Source of the DNA: Aureispira sp050633105
GTDB lineage: Bacteria; Bacteroidota; Bacteroidia; Chitinophagales; Saprospiraceae
DNA length: 64,000 nt
Assembly: GCA_050633105.1 (NCBI GenBank)
Contig: JBOEFW010000024.1
Location: 35,728 to 99,727 of the forward strand
Direction of reading: 5' to 3'
Position 1 is the first letter of the stretch; each line of letters opens with the position of its first letter. The notes under the pieces are model-generated. The model had not been told where the DNA came from and did no database searches. It was given only the letters and a program-made list of their open reading frames with translations. Of this stretch, positions 41,691 to 50,223 are shown piece after piece. Both the position numbers and the translations under genes were made by a program.

Positions 41691-42719
41691 TTAGTCAATT
41701 GTTGTTGCGTTTTCTAAGCGCTCTAATATTTCAAAAGCTATCTTAAAATTCCAAGCTAGATAACTTAATCGTTGTGGAGCAAGCAAAGACTCTTTGGCAT
41801 TAACGATCCAAAAATCAAAATTATGAGGAACCGCTAAATAAATCTTGTCCCCTTGAAAACTTAGAGAAACTTTTTGACGTAGATTCACTCGCATATAATT
41901 TAATTGCTCCTGAAAATTAGAAGACATTTTTCGACGAACAGTCCATTGTACAGGGCTTTTTATTTGATACAATTGATCAAATAAAGAACGGTCTTCTTTT
42001 TTAACAGCAGAAGACGCTGCAAAATTAGCATCTAAGATACTATCCTTATAATCCGCCGATTTTGATGGAGGTTGCTGCTTTTTTTTCTTATGTTGATAGG
42101 CCGCTTGTTTTTGAGGCGTAATCCAAGTTGGGTGAGGGATTGTTTGGAAAATATGAGGTCCTTGTAAGACAAAAAACAACCCTTTGAAAATGACTTGATA
42201 AGAACTGGGGTCCTCTTTCGCATGGTTGATGCGTTGCCGTACCAATAATTCTGAAAAATGAAAGTGTCGTCCATCTTCTAATTTTCCGCGGCAATAATCA
42301 TCGCCTTGATAATCATTAAAAGAAGCGTAGAGTTGAGCTTGTTTAAAATCGGCACTAGGGATAAATTTTGTAGGGAGATAGGTGCAATCTGCTTTCCAAG
42401 TTTTAAAGAGTTGCTGGTATACTTCCGTTTTTACCTTTTCTTCGAATATTTGTTGGAGTCGTGTCGATTTTTCTTGAGAAAACCGATGTAACATGGTAAT
42501 AATAAAAGGGATTATAACAAATAGCAGAAGAAAAATGAATGGACCATTGACTGCAAATACAATAGCAGCAACACTTATACTAAATAGAAGCATTAAGATA
42601 CTGCCTACCATTGCCTGAACAGAATTCAAACGTACTGCTTCTGCGACTTCTTTTCTTTCCACTTCCAATTGTTGTAGTATGGGGTGTAATAATTGTTCAA
42701 TTTGTTGTTGAGAGAGCAT
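41691..42719 (-). CDS. DUF3137-like membrane protein, paralogue 4
   Basis: 342 residues. QQQIEQLLHPILQQLEVERKEV start; two helices (about 32-55, 58-74); QGDDYCRGKLEDGRHFHFSELLVRQR; IFKGLFFVLQGPH; a Lys/Gln-rich linker (HKKKKQQ, about 207-215); DSILDANFAAS; LFDQLYQIKSP; and LAWNFKIAFEILERLENA at the end. It gives the clearest consensus of the array. It lies 39 bases upstream of paralogue 3. Confidence 0.84.
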   Translation of the reverse strand: MLSQQQIEQLLHPILQQLEVERKEVAEAVRLNSVQAMVGSILMLLFSISVAAIVFAVNGPFIFLLLFVIIPFIITMLHRFSQEKSTRLQQIFEEKVKTEVYQQLFKTWKADCTYLPTKFIPSADFKQAQLYASFNDYQGDDYCRGKLEDGRHFHFSELLVRQRINHAKEDPSSYQVIFKGLFFVLQGPHIFQTIPHPTWITPQKQAAYQHKKKKQQPPSKSADYKDSILDANFAASSAVKKEDRSLFDQLYQIKSPVQWTVRRKMSSNFQEQLNYMRVNLRQKVSLSFQGDKIYLAVPHNFDFWIVNAKESLLAPQRLSYLAWNFKIAFEILERLENATTID

Positions 42720-42731
42720 GGTTATTAAGGG

Positions 42732-43757
42732 TTAAGAATTAGTAGGACGAGTTGTAACAGTAGCAATGGATTCAAGGGTACCAGTCACCGCTTTAACTGT
42801 CCAAGCAAGATGTTGCAATCTTGGAGGGCTTATTAAGGAAAGACTAACATCTGCCTTCCAAAATTTAAAAGGACTTAGGATTAAGATATAGATAACATTT
42901 TTTTGAAAACTTAGAGCAAATTGATGACTTAAATCTGTAGGAATACCAAGAAGTTGTTTTAAAAAAGCGGGAGATAGTTGTTGTAGCGTCCTAAAAGCAG
43001 GAGCCCCTTTAATTTGATAGCTGCGATCAAATAAAGCTTGTTCTGTAGAAAGGGAAGTCGCGGGTAAATTAGCATCTAAAATAAGATCTATTGGCTCTGC
43101 TTGGGGACGAAATACTTGCTTCTTGGCTATCTTACTTCGTTTTTGGGGAAGAATAAGAATGTTTGAAGCAATGTCTTGAAGCACATGTGGCCCTTCTAAG
43201 CGTAAAAAAAGGCCATTAAAGCCTTTTGCATCACCTGTTGTTGTTTTATGAAATATTCTATTCTTATTTCCTCCAACCTGTAACTCTACTACTTGAAACG
43301 CCCGCCCATCATTTACTTGCCCCTCACAACAAGGACCTTTTTTATAGCCTTCATAATAAGGGTAAAATTGAGCCTCTTGTAAAAGATCAGTTATGTTTAG
43401 AGGAGCAGCTTTCTTAGAAGGAATCTGGTTTTGAAATAAGATCGCATAAATCGTCTCTTTTAAAGTGTGCTCAAAAGCTTGTTTTTGCTCTACAAAAGAA
43501 CTTCTAATACCCCGATCAATTACAAAAACAACAAACATGGTTATAAAAAAATAGACATAGGCCAGAAAAAAACTATCGCCTTCTTTGTTCATTTTTTGTA
43601 AAAGATAACTTCCCATTAATACTAAAAGCACAAGGTTAATACTAAAGGAAAAAACAAGTTCCCATCTTGCTTTTTTTATAATTAATTGCCGTTTGGTTTC
43701 CCATTCTTGAAGAACAGGAAGAAGGGTGGGCGGAAGGGCATCAAAAGAATGTTTCAT
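42732..43757 (-). CDS. DUF3137-like membrane protein, paralogue 5
   Basis: 341 residues. Two membrane helices at about 33-48 and 63-80. The boxed motif is altered to KKGPCCEGQVNDGRAFQVVELQV, with CC in place of YC. GFNGLFLRLEGPH, DLILDANLPA, LFDRSYQIKG and LAWTVKAVTGTLESIATVT keep the family pattern. It lies only 12 bases upstream of paralogue 4 and is likely on the same transcript. Confidence 0.82.
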   Translation of the reverse strand: MKHSFDALPPTLLPVLQEWETKRQLIIKKARWELVFSFSINLVLLVLMGSYLLQKMNKEGDSFFLAYVYFFITMFVVFVIDRGIRSSFVEQKQAFEHTLKETIYAILFQNQIPSKKAAPLNITDLLQEAQFYPYYEGYKKGPCCEGQVNDGRAFQVVELQVGGNKNRIFHKTTTGDAKGFNGLFLRLEGPHVLQDIASNILILPQKRSKIAKKQVFRPQAEPIDLILDANLPATSLSTEQALFDRSYQIKGAPAFRTLQQLSPAFLKQLLGIPTDLSHQFALSFQKNVIYILILSPFKFWKADVSLSLISPPRLQHLAWTVKAVTGTLESIATVTTRPTNS

Positions 43758-43766
43758 GGAAAAGAG

Positions 43767-44795
43767 TTAAGAATTGGTAGGACTAGTAATTTTTGCAATG
43801 CGATCTACAACATCAAAAACTAACTCAAAATAAGCGGCTAAATCTTCTAACCTTTTAGCATCGGTTAAAGGCTGTTGAAGGTCTAAATCCCAAAGTCGAG
43901 AAGGATTAGAAAGAGCAAAATATATATTGTTTCGTTCTATGCTAAGATGAAGTGTTTGCTCTAAATCAACACGAATATCATAAAGCGTTTTTTGAAAATC
44001 TTCAGAGAAATACGATTGTGCTTGTTGATTGGATTTTCCTTTGATCGTATAGTAAGGATCCAAAAGTGGAAAAGCTGTTTTTGGTGTACTAGGAGCAGCT
44101 ATAAAATCGGCATCTAAAATAGCACTAGTGTGGGGTGTTGAAGAAGAAGGGGGGAGGATTGTTTGTTTTTTAGGTTTTATAAGGATTAATTCATTGGATT
44201 GATGTAGTATGTTTTTGCCTCGAATGATAAAGAATAAACCTTGAAAAACAGAGGCTGGAGAATTTTTTCGGTGCTGCTGTCTATTTGATAAAGTCTCGTG
44301 GTCTACTAACAATTCAGAGAATTCTATGGTTCTTTCTTCTTCTAAGGTGGCAATACAATGCGCTTCCCCTGTATAGCTTCGTTCTCCTGAAAATAAATAC
44401 GATTGATTAAAAGTGCTTCTGGAGAAAGCTTTCTTAAAGGTTCCAACAGAAGTAGTGTTCCATGTTTGAAACAATTGGCAGAAGGCCTTTTGTTTTACTG
44501 TTGCTTCAAAATTTTTGGTATACGTTTCTGATGTTGATCTAGCTGCTTTTCTTAGTAGGAGAATGATGCCTGTTATAAACGGAAAAACAACAACAAAATA
44601 TAGGATAGTAGGAGTTGTGTCAATCAATAAAAAAATAACCATACCAAGTACCAAATAAGAACTCAATAAACTTCTGTTTCTACTAATAGAATCAGATCTA
44701 GATTGTTGGTTTTGAATTTCTAATTGTTCTCGTTGTATTTCTAAAGGGCGCAAGCTGGTTAGTAGAGCTTGTTTAAGTGAAGTGGTAGAAAGCAT
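43767..44795 (-). CDS. DUF3137-like membrane protein, paralogue 6
   Basis: 342 residues. Two membrane helices (about 44-60, 62-80). The motif becomes TGEAHCIATLEEERTIEFSELLV, so the usual DDYC...DGR residues are largely changed. VFQGLFFIIRG, SAILDADFIA, YYTIKGKS and LAAYFELVFDVVDRIAKIT keep it in the family. It lies 9 bases upstream of paralogue 5. A decayed C-terminal fragment of another copy follows on its 5' side. Confidence 0.82.
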   Translation of the reverse strand: MLSTTSLKQALLTSLRPLEIQREQLEIQNQQSRSDSISRNRSLLSSYLVLGMVIFLLIDTTPTILYFVVVFPFITGIILLLRKAARSTSETYTKNFEATVKQKAFCQLFQTWNTTSVGTFKKAFSRSTFNQSYLFSGERSYTGEAHCIATLEEERTIEFSELLVDHETLSNRQQHRKNSPASVFQGLFFIIRGKNILHQSNELILIKPKKQTILPPSSSTPHTSAILDADFIAAPSTPKTAFPLLDPYYTIKGKSNQQAQSYFSEDFQKTLYDIRVDLEQTLHLSIERNNIYFALSNPSRLWDLDLQQPLTDAKRLEDLAAYFELVFDVVDRIAKITSPTNS

Positions 44796-44805
44796 GAAAG
44801 GTAGT

Positions 44806-44940
44806 TTAAGAACTAGGAGAAGTAGAGGCTTTAAATAAGTTGCTCAGGCGCTCTACTGCTTCAAAGACGAATTGAAAGATCCAAACGAGGTAGCGCAATC
44901 GAGTTGGATCAAGAAGCGATTCTTTGATGCAAGCATAAGG
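44806..44940 (-). pseudogene. C-terminal remnant of a DUF3137-like paralogue
   Basis: Minus-strand translation from about 44940 to the stop at 44806-44808 gives IKESLLDPTRLRYLVWIF, then a phenylalanine-rich helix and a tail ending PSS. This aligns with AKESLLAPQRLSYLAWNF and LERLENA at the end of paralogue 4. No start codon or upstream body is present, so the copy lost its first 300 residues. It sits between paralogues 6 and 7, exactly where an eighth intact copy would be expected. Confidence 0.72.
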
Positions 44941-45020
44941 GAAGATTTATAGAAATAGAGAAGAAAACTATTGAATAATGCTATAGAATAGATTTAAAAT
45001 AGCTTGCAGAGGAGCTAAAA

Positions 45021-46109
45021 TTAAGTGGTAGAAGAATCAATAGTAGTAACATCCGCTATTTTTTCTAATAACATAAAGGCCATTCTAAAATTGGAAGCAA
45101 CATATCGAACACGAGCAGAGTGAAGGAGTGAATGATCAGCAGTTACAGGCCAAAAATCCAATTGATGCCTTGTCGTGAAATAAGCTTTATTATCATAAAA
45201 ACTAACGGAGATTTGCTGTTGTAATAAACTGCGAAGGTAGCTGAGTTGTTGGCAGAAATCCACGGGTAATTTTTCCCGAGCCGCGCGGTCTCCAAAACCA
45301 TCCACAGTATAGGTTCGATCAAACAAAGAAGGGAGTGGCGCTTTGGAGGTAGAAGAACTAGGGAGTGTACTACTGTTAGAGAAATCGGCATCCAAAATGC
45401 CTTCTATATACTTTTTAGGAGCCACTTTTTTGTTGGATTTTGCTTTCTTCTTAGTTGTTTTCTTTTCGGGAATGGTTGGCTGGATTTGTACACGACCCGT
45501 AAATCCTTCAAAGGGAACCGTATCTTCTAACATAAAAAATAAACCTTTGAAGACAGGGACTTTATGGGAGCTGTATTCTCCTTCGATTGTGGTGTGCTCT
45601 ACGACGCGTTGGGTCAGTAATTCTGAAAAATGAAACGTCCGCCCATCGGCTAACTGTCCTGTACAGTAATCGTCACCTTGATAAATTGAATAGTTTTTGT
45701 GTAAGCCTGCGCGCTCAAAATCCTGTTGGTCAATACATTGATTGGGGGAATAATTAATTGTTGTATTCCATGTTTTAAATACTTCTTGATAGACAGACGA
45801 TTTAACCTGTTGTTCAAACTTGGCTCTTAGTGTATTTTGCTTTACTTTGAGGTTGTTTCGGACATGATGAATAGCCATGAATATACCAACACAAAAGAAG
45901 GTGACTATTATCGTCACAAACTCACTGCTTAAGAGTTGGTTCGTACCTGTCCAGAATAATAGACAAGGGACACTTATAATTCCTGCAATCATTAATAAAT
46001 CCGATTGCCATTCATAATTTTTTATTTGTTTATGAAGGACAGTTCGTTCTTTTTCCAACGTTTGTAAACGAGGTAAAAGCAATTGTTCTATTTGGTGTTG
46101 ATCAAGCAT
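45021..46109 (-). CDS. DUF3137-like membrane protein, paralogue 7 (head of run)
   Basis: 362 residues, the longest of the run. HQIEQLLLPRLQTLEKERTVLHKQ start; two helices (about 36-54, 63-80); QGDDYCTGQLADGRTFHFSELLTQR; PVFKGLFFMLEDT; a long basic linker (KKTTKKKAKSNKKVAPKK, about 218-235); IEGILDADFSNS; LFDRTYTVDG; and VASNFRMAFMLLEKIADVTT at the end. It is the most upstream gene, so the run's promoter should lie between 46110 and about 46250. I cannot identify it. Confidence 0.83.
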   Translation of the reverse strand: MLDQHQIEQLLLPRLQTLEKERTVLHKQIKNYEWQSDLLMIAGIISVPCLLFWTGTNQLLSSEFVTIIVTFFCVGIFMAIHHVRNNLKVKQNTLRAKFEQQVKSSVYQEVFKTWNTTINYSPNQCIDQQDFERAGLHKNYSIYQGDDYCTGQLADGRTFHFSELLTQRVVEHTTIEGEYSSHKVPVFKGLFFMLEDTVPFEGFTGRVQIQPTIPEKKTTKKKAKSNKKVAPKKYIEGILDADFSNSSTLPSSSTSKAPLPSLFDRTYTVDGFGDRAAREKLPVDFCQQLSYLRSLLQQQISVSFYDNKAYFTTRHQLDFWPVTADHSLLHSARVRYVASNFRMAFMLLEKIADVTTIDSSTT

Positions 46110-46904
46110 AAGTTAGATTCTAGGGAGGTACGTCTGTATCGTTAAAAACATATTATTGCTTCTTAGGAAAGCCAAAATAATTGCTGCCAAGGAGAAGTAA
46201 GGTCGTTGTTTTGTGCTCTATTTTTTAAGAACAGTCAAAATAATTACTTCGTTCCTTTAAGTTTTTATTCAGGGAATAAAAACGCTTGGCAAGCATTTTT
46301 ATCACCCTTTGTATAAAGGGAAGGCTGTTTTTGTGAAAATAGACAAAGACTATAATCGCATTACTAGCAAGGCTTTTCTAGGAGATTTCTCAAAAAAATG
46401 GAACCATACCTTGCATTGCTATGTATTATGTTATACCTTTGCTTGCGAAGAATAAACAACGCGGATTAATAGATACATAGTATTACTAGGTATTGCAATT
46501 GACCTTATTCTTCAATGGTACAAATCTTAACACCTAGATACATTGCATTACTAGGTATTATGTACTGCTTAGTAAGAGCGCGTGCGATATGGTTTATAGG
46601 AGGGGGATTTGGACCAGAAGGCTCAATACAAGTAACGATTTTTGTCTGATTGCAACAATTTTTTTGCTTTTATTAAGGCACAAAAATAAAAAAAAGCACT
46701 TGATAAAAAGATAGGAATAGTTTAATAAAAGAGCCTTGCAAAAATTTACTTTATCTCCCAAACTCCAACTATTTTTACAAAATCGCCTTGGTTTCTTTTT
46801 CGGAACAAAAAACAACGCTTAGCGAAACAAAAACAAACAACTTCAATACAAAAGAAAATGACAAGCGCATTAATTCTACTAACACTTTCAGTCCATTGCA
46901 CACT
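46110..46904. other. Gene-free stretch between the DUF3137 run and padR
   Basis: About 800 bases with no credible gene. It contains an imperfect 24-base direct repeat (46471-46494 and 46536-46559) and AT-rich upstream sequence for genes on both strands. No terminator or two-box promoter was recognised. Confidence 0.5.
46471..46559. repeat. Imperfect direct repeat, 24 bases, two copies
   Basis: AGATACATAGTATTACTAGG plus TATT (46471-46494) recurs as AGATACATTGCATTACTAGG plus TATT (46536-46559), with two mismatches and a 65-base period. Confidence 0.6.
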
Positions 46905-47237
46905 ATGAATGAACTATTTTTATCTAAATGGAAGTCTCAGGTAAAGAAAGGTACACTGACTTTTATTGTTCTCAGCATACTCAAAGATCAAGAATTTTAT
47001 GGGTATGAATTGATAGAGGAGGTCAAAAGCCATACACAGATCATCATTGCAGAAGGAACCTTGTATCCGCTAATGAATCGACTCAAAAAAGAAGATTTGG
47101 TCACCTCTAAATGGGTGGAGCAATCGTCTAGTATTCCACGAAAGTATTACTGTTTAACAGAGACAGGAATAAAGACCTTAGTACAGATGCAAGACTATTG
47201 GAAAAAATTAGAAAAATCAATCAAAAAAATCTCATAA
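46905..47237 (+). CDS. PadR family transcriptional regulator
   Basis: 110 residues from ATG 46905 (MNELFLSKWKSQVKKGTLTF). The longer in-frame extension to 46788 is low-complexity and unlikely. The winged helix is plain: FIVLSILKDQEFYGYELIEEVK, IIAEGTLYPLMNRLKKEDLV, SIPRKYYCLTETGIKTL. PadR proteins are dimeric repressors that often control the HAAS-domain gene next to them, and here that gene starts directly after the PadR stop. The module therefore looks self-regulated. Confidence 0.88.
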   Translation: MNELFLSKWKSQVKKGTLTFIVLSILKDQEFYGYELIEEVKSHTQIIIAEGTLYPLMNRLKKEDLVTSKWVEQSSSIPRKYYCLTETGIKTLVQMQDYWKKLEKSIKKIS

Positions 47238-47849
47238 ATGAAGCTGATAAAATTTGAAGACCCAACAGCACAAAAGCTATACAATAACTACATCGGCCAA
47301 GCAAAAAAAGCAACTAAAGTACTGTCTTCTATTGATCAAGAAGACATCTTAATGGAGTTGAATAGCCACATTTATGAGGCCATTCAACAAAAGGGAGAAG
47401 AGCATTCAGAAATAGAAGTGGTAGTGAATATTATAGATCAATTGGGCGTGCCAACAGAAATTCTAAAACCCTTGATTGCGGATAAGAAAATGGATCAAGC
47501 GACAAAAACCTTTAATCCAATTCACATTGCAAAAGCCTTGTTACTCAATATTACAAATGGGGTTACTTATGTCGTTTTTGCTCTTCTTTATTTGAGCCTT
47601 TTCTTAGGCCTTTTCTTGATAGGCGCTAAAATAATGGACCCTCAAGGCGTAGGCTTGTTTTTTAGAAGTGGAGAGTTCCTTGTCTTAGGGAAAAGTCCAG
47701 AGGTTCTATCTAATCCAGCGGTCGAAGAAGTACTAGGACATTGGTTTATTCCAACGATCGCCTTATTCACCATCGCATTGTATTTCTTAATTACCTTATT
47801 ACTTAAATTTAAAAATCAATTAAAAAATGAAAATCACCTTAATTTTTAG
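47238..47849 (+). CDS. HAAS-domain membrane protein (PadR partner)
   Basis: 203 residues, starting on the base after the PadR stop. Residues about 10-80 form the cytoplasmic helical HAAS/DUF1700-like domain: YIGQAKKATKVLSSIDQEDILMELNSHIYEAI ... VVNIIDQLGVPTEILKPLI. Two or three transmembrane helices follow (about 105-135, 168-195). Such proteins accompany PadR regulators and are thought to be membrane-bound co-regulators. Its last 23 bases overlap the next gene, which suggests translational coupling. Confidence 0.8.
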   Translation: MKLIKFEDPTAQKLYNNYIGQAKKATKVLSSIDQEDILMELNSHIYEAIQQKGEEHSEIEVVVNIIDQLGVPTEILKPLIADKKMDQATKTFNPIHIAKALLLNITNGVTYVVFALLYLSLFLGLFLIGAKIMDPQGVGLFFRSGEFLVLGKSPEVLSNPAVEEVLGHWFIPTIALFTIALYFLITLLLKFKNQLKNENHLNF

Positions 47850-49155
47850 TCTTCTACTCTTGATAACGATCAGTTCTTCTGCTCAAACCATCAATAAGGA
47901 AAAATTAGACAATTTATTTAAAATATTGTCTGAAAACCATCAATTCATGGGAAGTATTAGTGTTACCCATAAAGGGAAACAAATTTACAGCAATGCCATT
48001 GGTCATGTAGATTTGGAGAACAACATAAAAGCAACAGCTCAAACGAGGTATAGAATTGGTTCGATTAGTAAGATGTTTACAACGGTACTCACCTTAAAAG
48101 CCGCAGAACAAAGAAAATTTTCCTTAGAAGATCCGCTCAGTAAATGGTTTCCCAAGGTCAAAAATGCTTCTAAAATCAAGATTAAGCACCTTTTGAACCA
48201 TAGAAGCGGTATCTATAACTTTGTAGCAGTTCCCGATTATTTAGATTGGAATACCAAACCAAAAACAAGAAAAGAGCTACTTCAATTGATTGAAAGCTTT
48301 GAAGCTGAATTTGAGCCTGATGCAAAAGCGCGGTATAGCAATTCCAATTATGTTTTATTGACTTTTTTACTAGAAGATGCTTATGGGACTTCTTACAAAG
48401 TGTTGATAGAAAAATTGACAAAAAAACTCCAATTAAAAAATACTTACTTAGGTGAGGAAATAAGTTTAGATAAAAAAGAATGTTATTCTTACACTTATCT
48501 TGGAAGTTGGAACAAAAGCACAGAAACAGATATGTCTGTACCTTTAGGAGCAGGAGCGATTATCTCTACTTCTAGCGACCTAAATAGCTTCATTCGCCAA
48601 CTTTTTTCCTGCAAAATTATAAACAAAAAATCACTAAACCTGATGAAAACCATTCAAGAGGGGTATGGAAGTGGTTTATTTGAGTATTCTTATGGAGAGA
48701 CCAACAAAGTGAGTTATGGGCATACAGGTGGAATTGACGGATTTCATTCTATGTTGGCTTACCTAGAGGAAGACGACTTGAGTATTGCAATCTGTGCCAA
48801 TGGAATAAAAAGCTATACACCAGGTAAAATCCGATTGGCGGTTCTTCATTCTTTTTATCAAAAAGATTTTGAGTTACCAATATTCAAAAAGAGTACTTTG
48901 TCTACAAAGGATTTAGATCAATATTTAGGAACCTATGCAACAGAAGAAGTACCCTTTAAGCTTATTGTGACCAAAGAGCAGGTGACTTTATTAGTAGAAA
49001 TAGAGGGATCTGGACAACCAGCGATTCCTTTGGAGGAAAAAGAATCCAACGTTTTTGAATTTCGCCCAGCAGGACTTGTCTTGAAATTTAACCCTGAAAC
49101 ATCAGAAGTTTTTATGACACAAGGTGGAAATAAAGCCACTTTAAAAAAGGAATAA
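47827..49155 (+). CDS. Serine hydrolase, beta-lactamase/penicillin-binding (class C-like) family
   Basis: 442 residues. The signal peptide ends near SSSAQ (residue 20). The catalytic SxxK is GSISKMF (S79, K82), the YxN is in RYSNSNYVLL (Y168-N170 region), and the third box is HTGGIDGF. The hydrolase domain ends near residue 340. The last about 95 residues are a small beta domain (LDQYLGTYATEEVPFKL). Relatives are D-amino-acid peptidases, esterases or beta-lactamases of the periplasm; substrate is unknown. It overlaps the HAAS gene and closes the PadR-HAAS-hydrolase operon. Confidence 0.9.
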   Translation: MKITLIFSLLLLITISSSAQTINKEKLDNLFKILSENHQFMGSISVTHKGKQIYSNAIGHVDLENNIKATAQTRYRIGSISKMFTTVLTLKAAEQRKFSLEDPLSKWFPKVKNASKIKIKHLLNHRSGIYNFVAVPDYLDWNTKPKTRKELLQLIESFEAEFEPDAKARYSNSNYVLLTFLLEDAYGTSYKVLIEKLTKKLQLKNTYLGEEISLDKKECYSYTYLGSWNKSTETDMSVPLGAGAIISTSSDLNSFIRQLFSCKIINKKSLNLMKTIQEGYGSGLFEYSYGETNKVSYGHTGGIDGFHSMLAYLEEDDLSIAICANGIKSYTPGKIRLAVLHSFYQKDFELPIFKKSTLSTKDLDQYLGTYATEEVPFKLIVTKEQVTLLVEIEGSGQPAIPLEEKESNVFEFRPAGLVLKFNPETSEVFMTQGGNKATLKKE

Positions 49156-49411
49156 TGCCTTTGGAAGGAAAGGCACCATAGGTGTAAACAATAAAAAATA
49201 CCTCTTTCCCTAAAAAGAAGTTTAAGCTAGTAGATTTCACTCCGAAGTCACTAGCTTTCTTTGCGTAAACCCATTTGGAATAAATACCCATTTTTCTCTC
49301 AATTCTAACGATAGATCGCTCGATGTATCCAATATACCAACAAATACCAGCGAATATAGCAACGTAGACCAGCGGATATGCAGTGAAGTATAGCGTTTGT
49401 TCATTTGACAA
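49112..49411 (-). CDS. Possible small membrane protein or gene remnant
   Basis: Minus-strand frame of about 99 codons with a TTG start and no usable ATG. The N-terminal part YPLVYVAIFAGICWYIGYIERSIVRIERKMG looks like a real membrane helix followed by a basic segment. The rest is less convincing and runs 44 bases into the 3' end of the serine hydrolase. It may be a decayed gene cut by rearrangement. No family was recognised. Confidence 0.3.
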   Translation of the reverse strand: MSNEQTLYFTAYPLVYVAIFAGICWYIGYIERSIVRIERKMGIYSKWVYAKKASDFGVKSTSLNFFLGKEVFFIVYTYGAFPSKGIIPFLKWLYFHLVS

Positions 49412-49501
49412 GTCTAGTATGCTCCATTGATTTAAATTTGCACTCCTTGATCTAAATTTTTAGATTATAAAAATGAATTTTATAACCAAATAAATTAAGA
49501 A

Positions 49502-49987
49502 ATGAAATTTTGTTTATCAATTGGAATGTTGTTAGTTACTACTATGTTATTAATAACTTCTTGTGGAGAGCCCGCTATAGAAGCCGATAAAATGGAAGAC
49601 TATGTAAAACCTGTTGCTGCTTTTATGAGCACATCAGGCGTTCAATTGTTTTCTTACTTTGGAACAGAAGCTTATAAAAAAGAAAAAGTAACATTAGAAG
49701 CACAAATTTGTACTTCTGGAAGTTTTGGAAAAAATCCAGCTTTGTTCACCTGTAAGTTTGCAGTGGATGGAGTAGATTTTAAAAACATCGTTATGGTTTC
49801 TGAAGAAGATAAAAAGAAAGTATCAGAAACACTTAAAAAGGTAGAGGTAGAAAGTAAGGGCGAAAAAGAAAGCATTACTGTGATTGTTGAGGCGATTTTG
49901 ATCAAAGAAGGAAGTAATAAAAGTCCTTTTGGTGGAGAAATTAATTTAAAATTTGATGAAGGTAAAGTTTTGCAAATCAAGGAATAA
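49502..49987 (+). CDS. Uncharacterised lipoprotein, 161 aa
   Basis: The lipoprotein signal MKFCLSIGMLLVTTMLLITSC has its lipobox at C21. The mature part has one Cys pair candidate (AQICTSG, FTCKFAV) and alternates strands with a Lys/Glu-rich segment (SEEDKKKVSETLKKVEVES). It ends GEINLKFDEGKVLQIKE. A TAAATTTG box lies at 49433-49440. I do not recognise the family. A 27-codon frame starts 1 base after its stop. Confidence 0.75.
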   Translation: MKFCLSIGMLLVTTMLLITSCGEPAIEADKMEDYVKPVAAFMSTSGVQLFSYFGTEAYKKEKVTLEAQICTSGSFGKNPALFTCKFAVDGVDFKNIVMVSEEDKKKVSETLKKVEVESKGEKESITVIVEAILIKEGSNKSPFGGEINLKFDEGKVLQIKE

Positions 49988-49988
49988 A

Positions 49989-50072
49989 ATGAATTTTGAA
50001 TTAGAAATATATCCCGATAAAGAAAAAATAAAAAAGGTATACTTGGTCGGAGTAACACAAAATGCCTTTTAA
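49989..50072 (+). CDS. 27-codon frame, possible truncated gene start
   Basis: ATG 49989 to TAA 50070-50072, beginning MNFELEIYPDKEKIKKVYLVG. The opening is well formed, with alternating hydrophobic residues like the first strands of a small protein, and then stops. It is either a short coding gene or the 5' stub of a lost partner. Confidence 0.3.
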   Translation: MNFELEIYPDKEKIKKVYLVGVTQNAF

Positions 50073-50164
50073 ATGACTATTTAAGACTAGAGTCCTTCTT
50101 TTTGTCGTTTGTTTTATAATTATTAGAGTAAGAAAGATTCCAACAGCAATGAAATGGACTTGAT

Positions 50165-50198
50165 ACTAGTAATCTCCTTGGAGGTTACTAGTTTTTTA
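50165..50198. terminator. Terminator between the lipoprotein and DUF3137 paralogue 8
   Basis: ACTAGTAATCTCC (50165-50177) pairs with GAGGTTACTAGT (50181-50192), followed by TTTTTTATTT on the plus strand. It ends the 49502 transcript and may also serve the convergent DUF3137 gene. Confidence 0.82.
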
Positions 50199-50223
50199 TT
50201 TTAAACACTAAAAGCAAGAAAAT

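Noticed and set aside
49433..49440. TAAATTTG as a certain promoter of the 49502 lipoprotein
   Set aside because: The matching TTTG lies 25 bases upstream, too far for the consensus. I mention it only in the gene entry.
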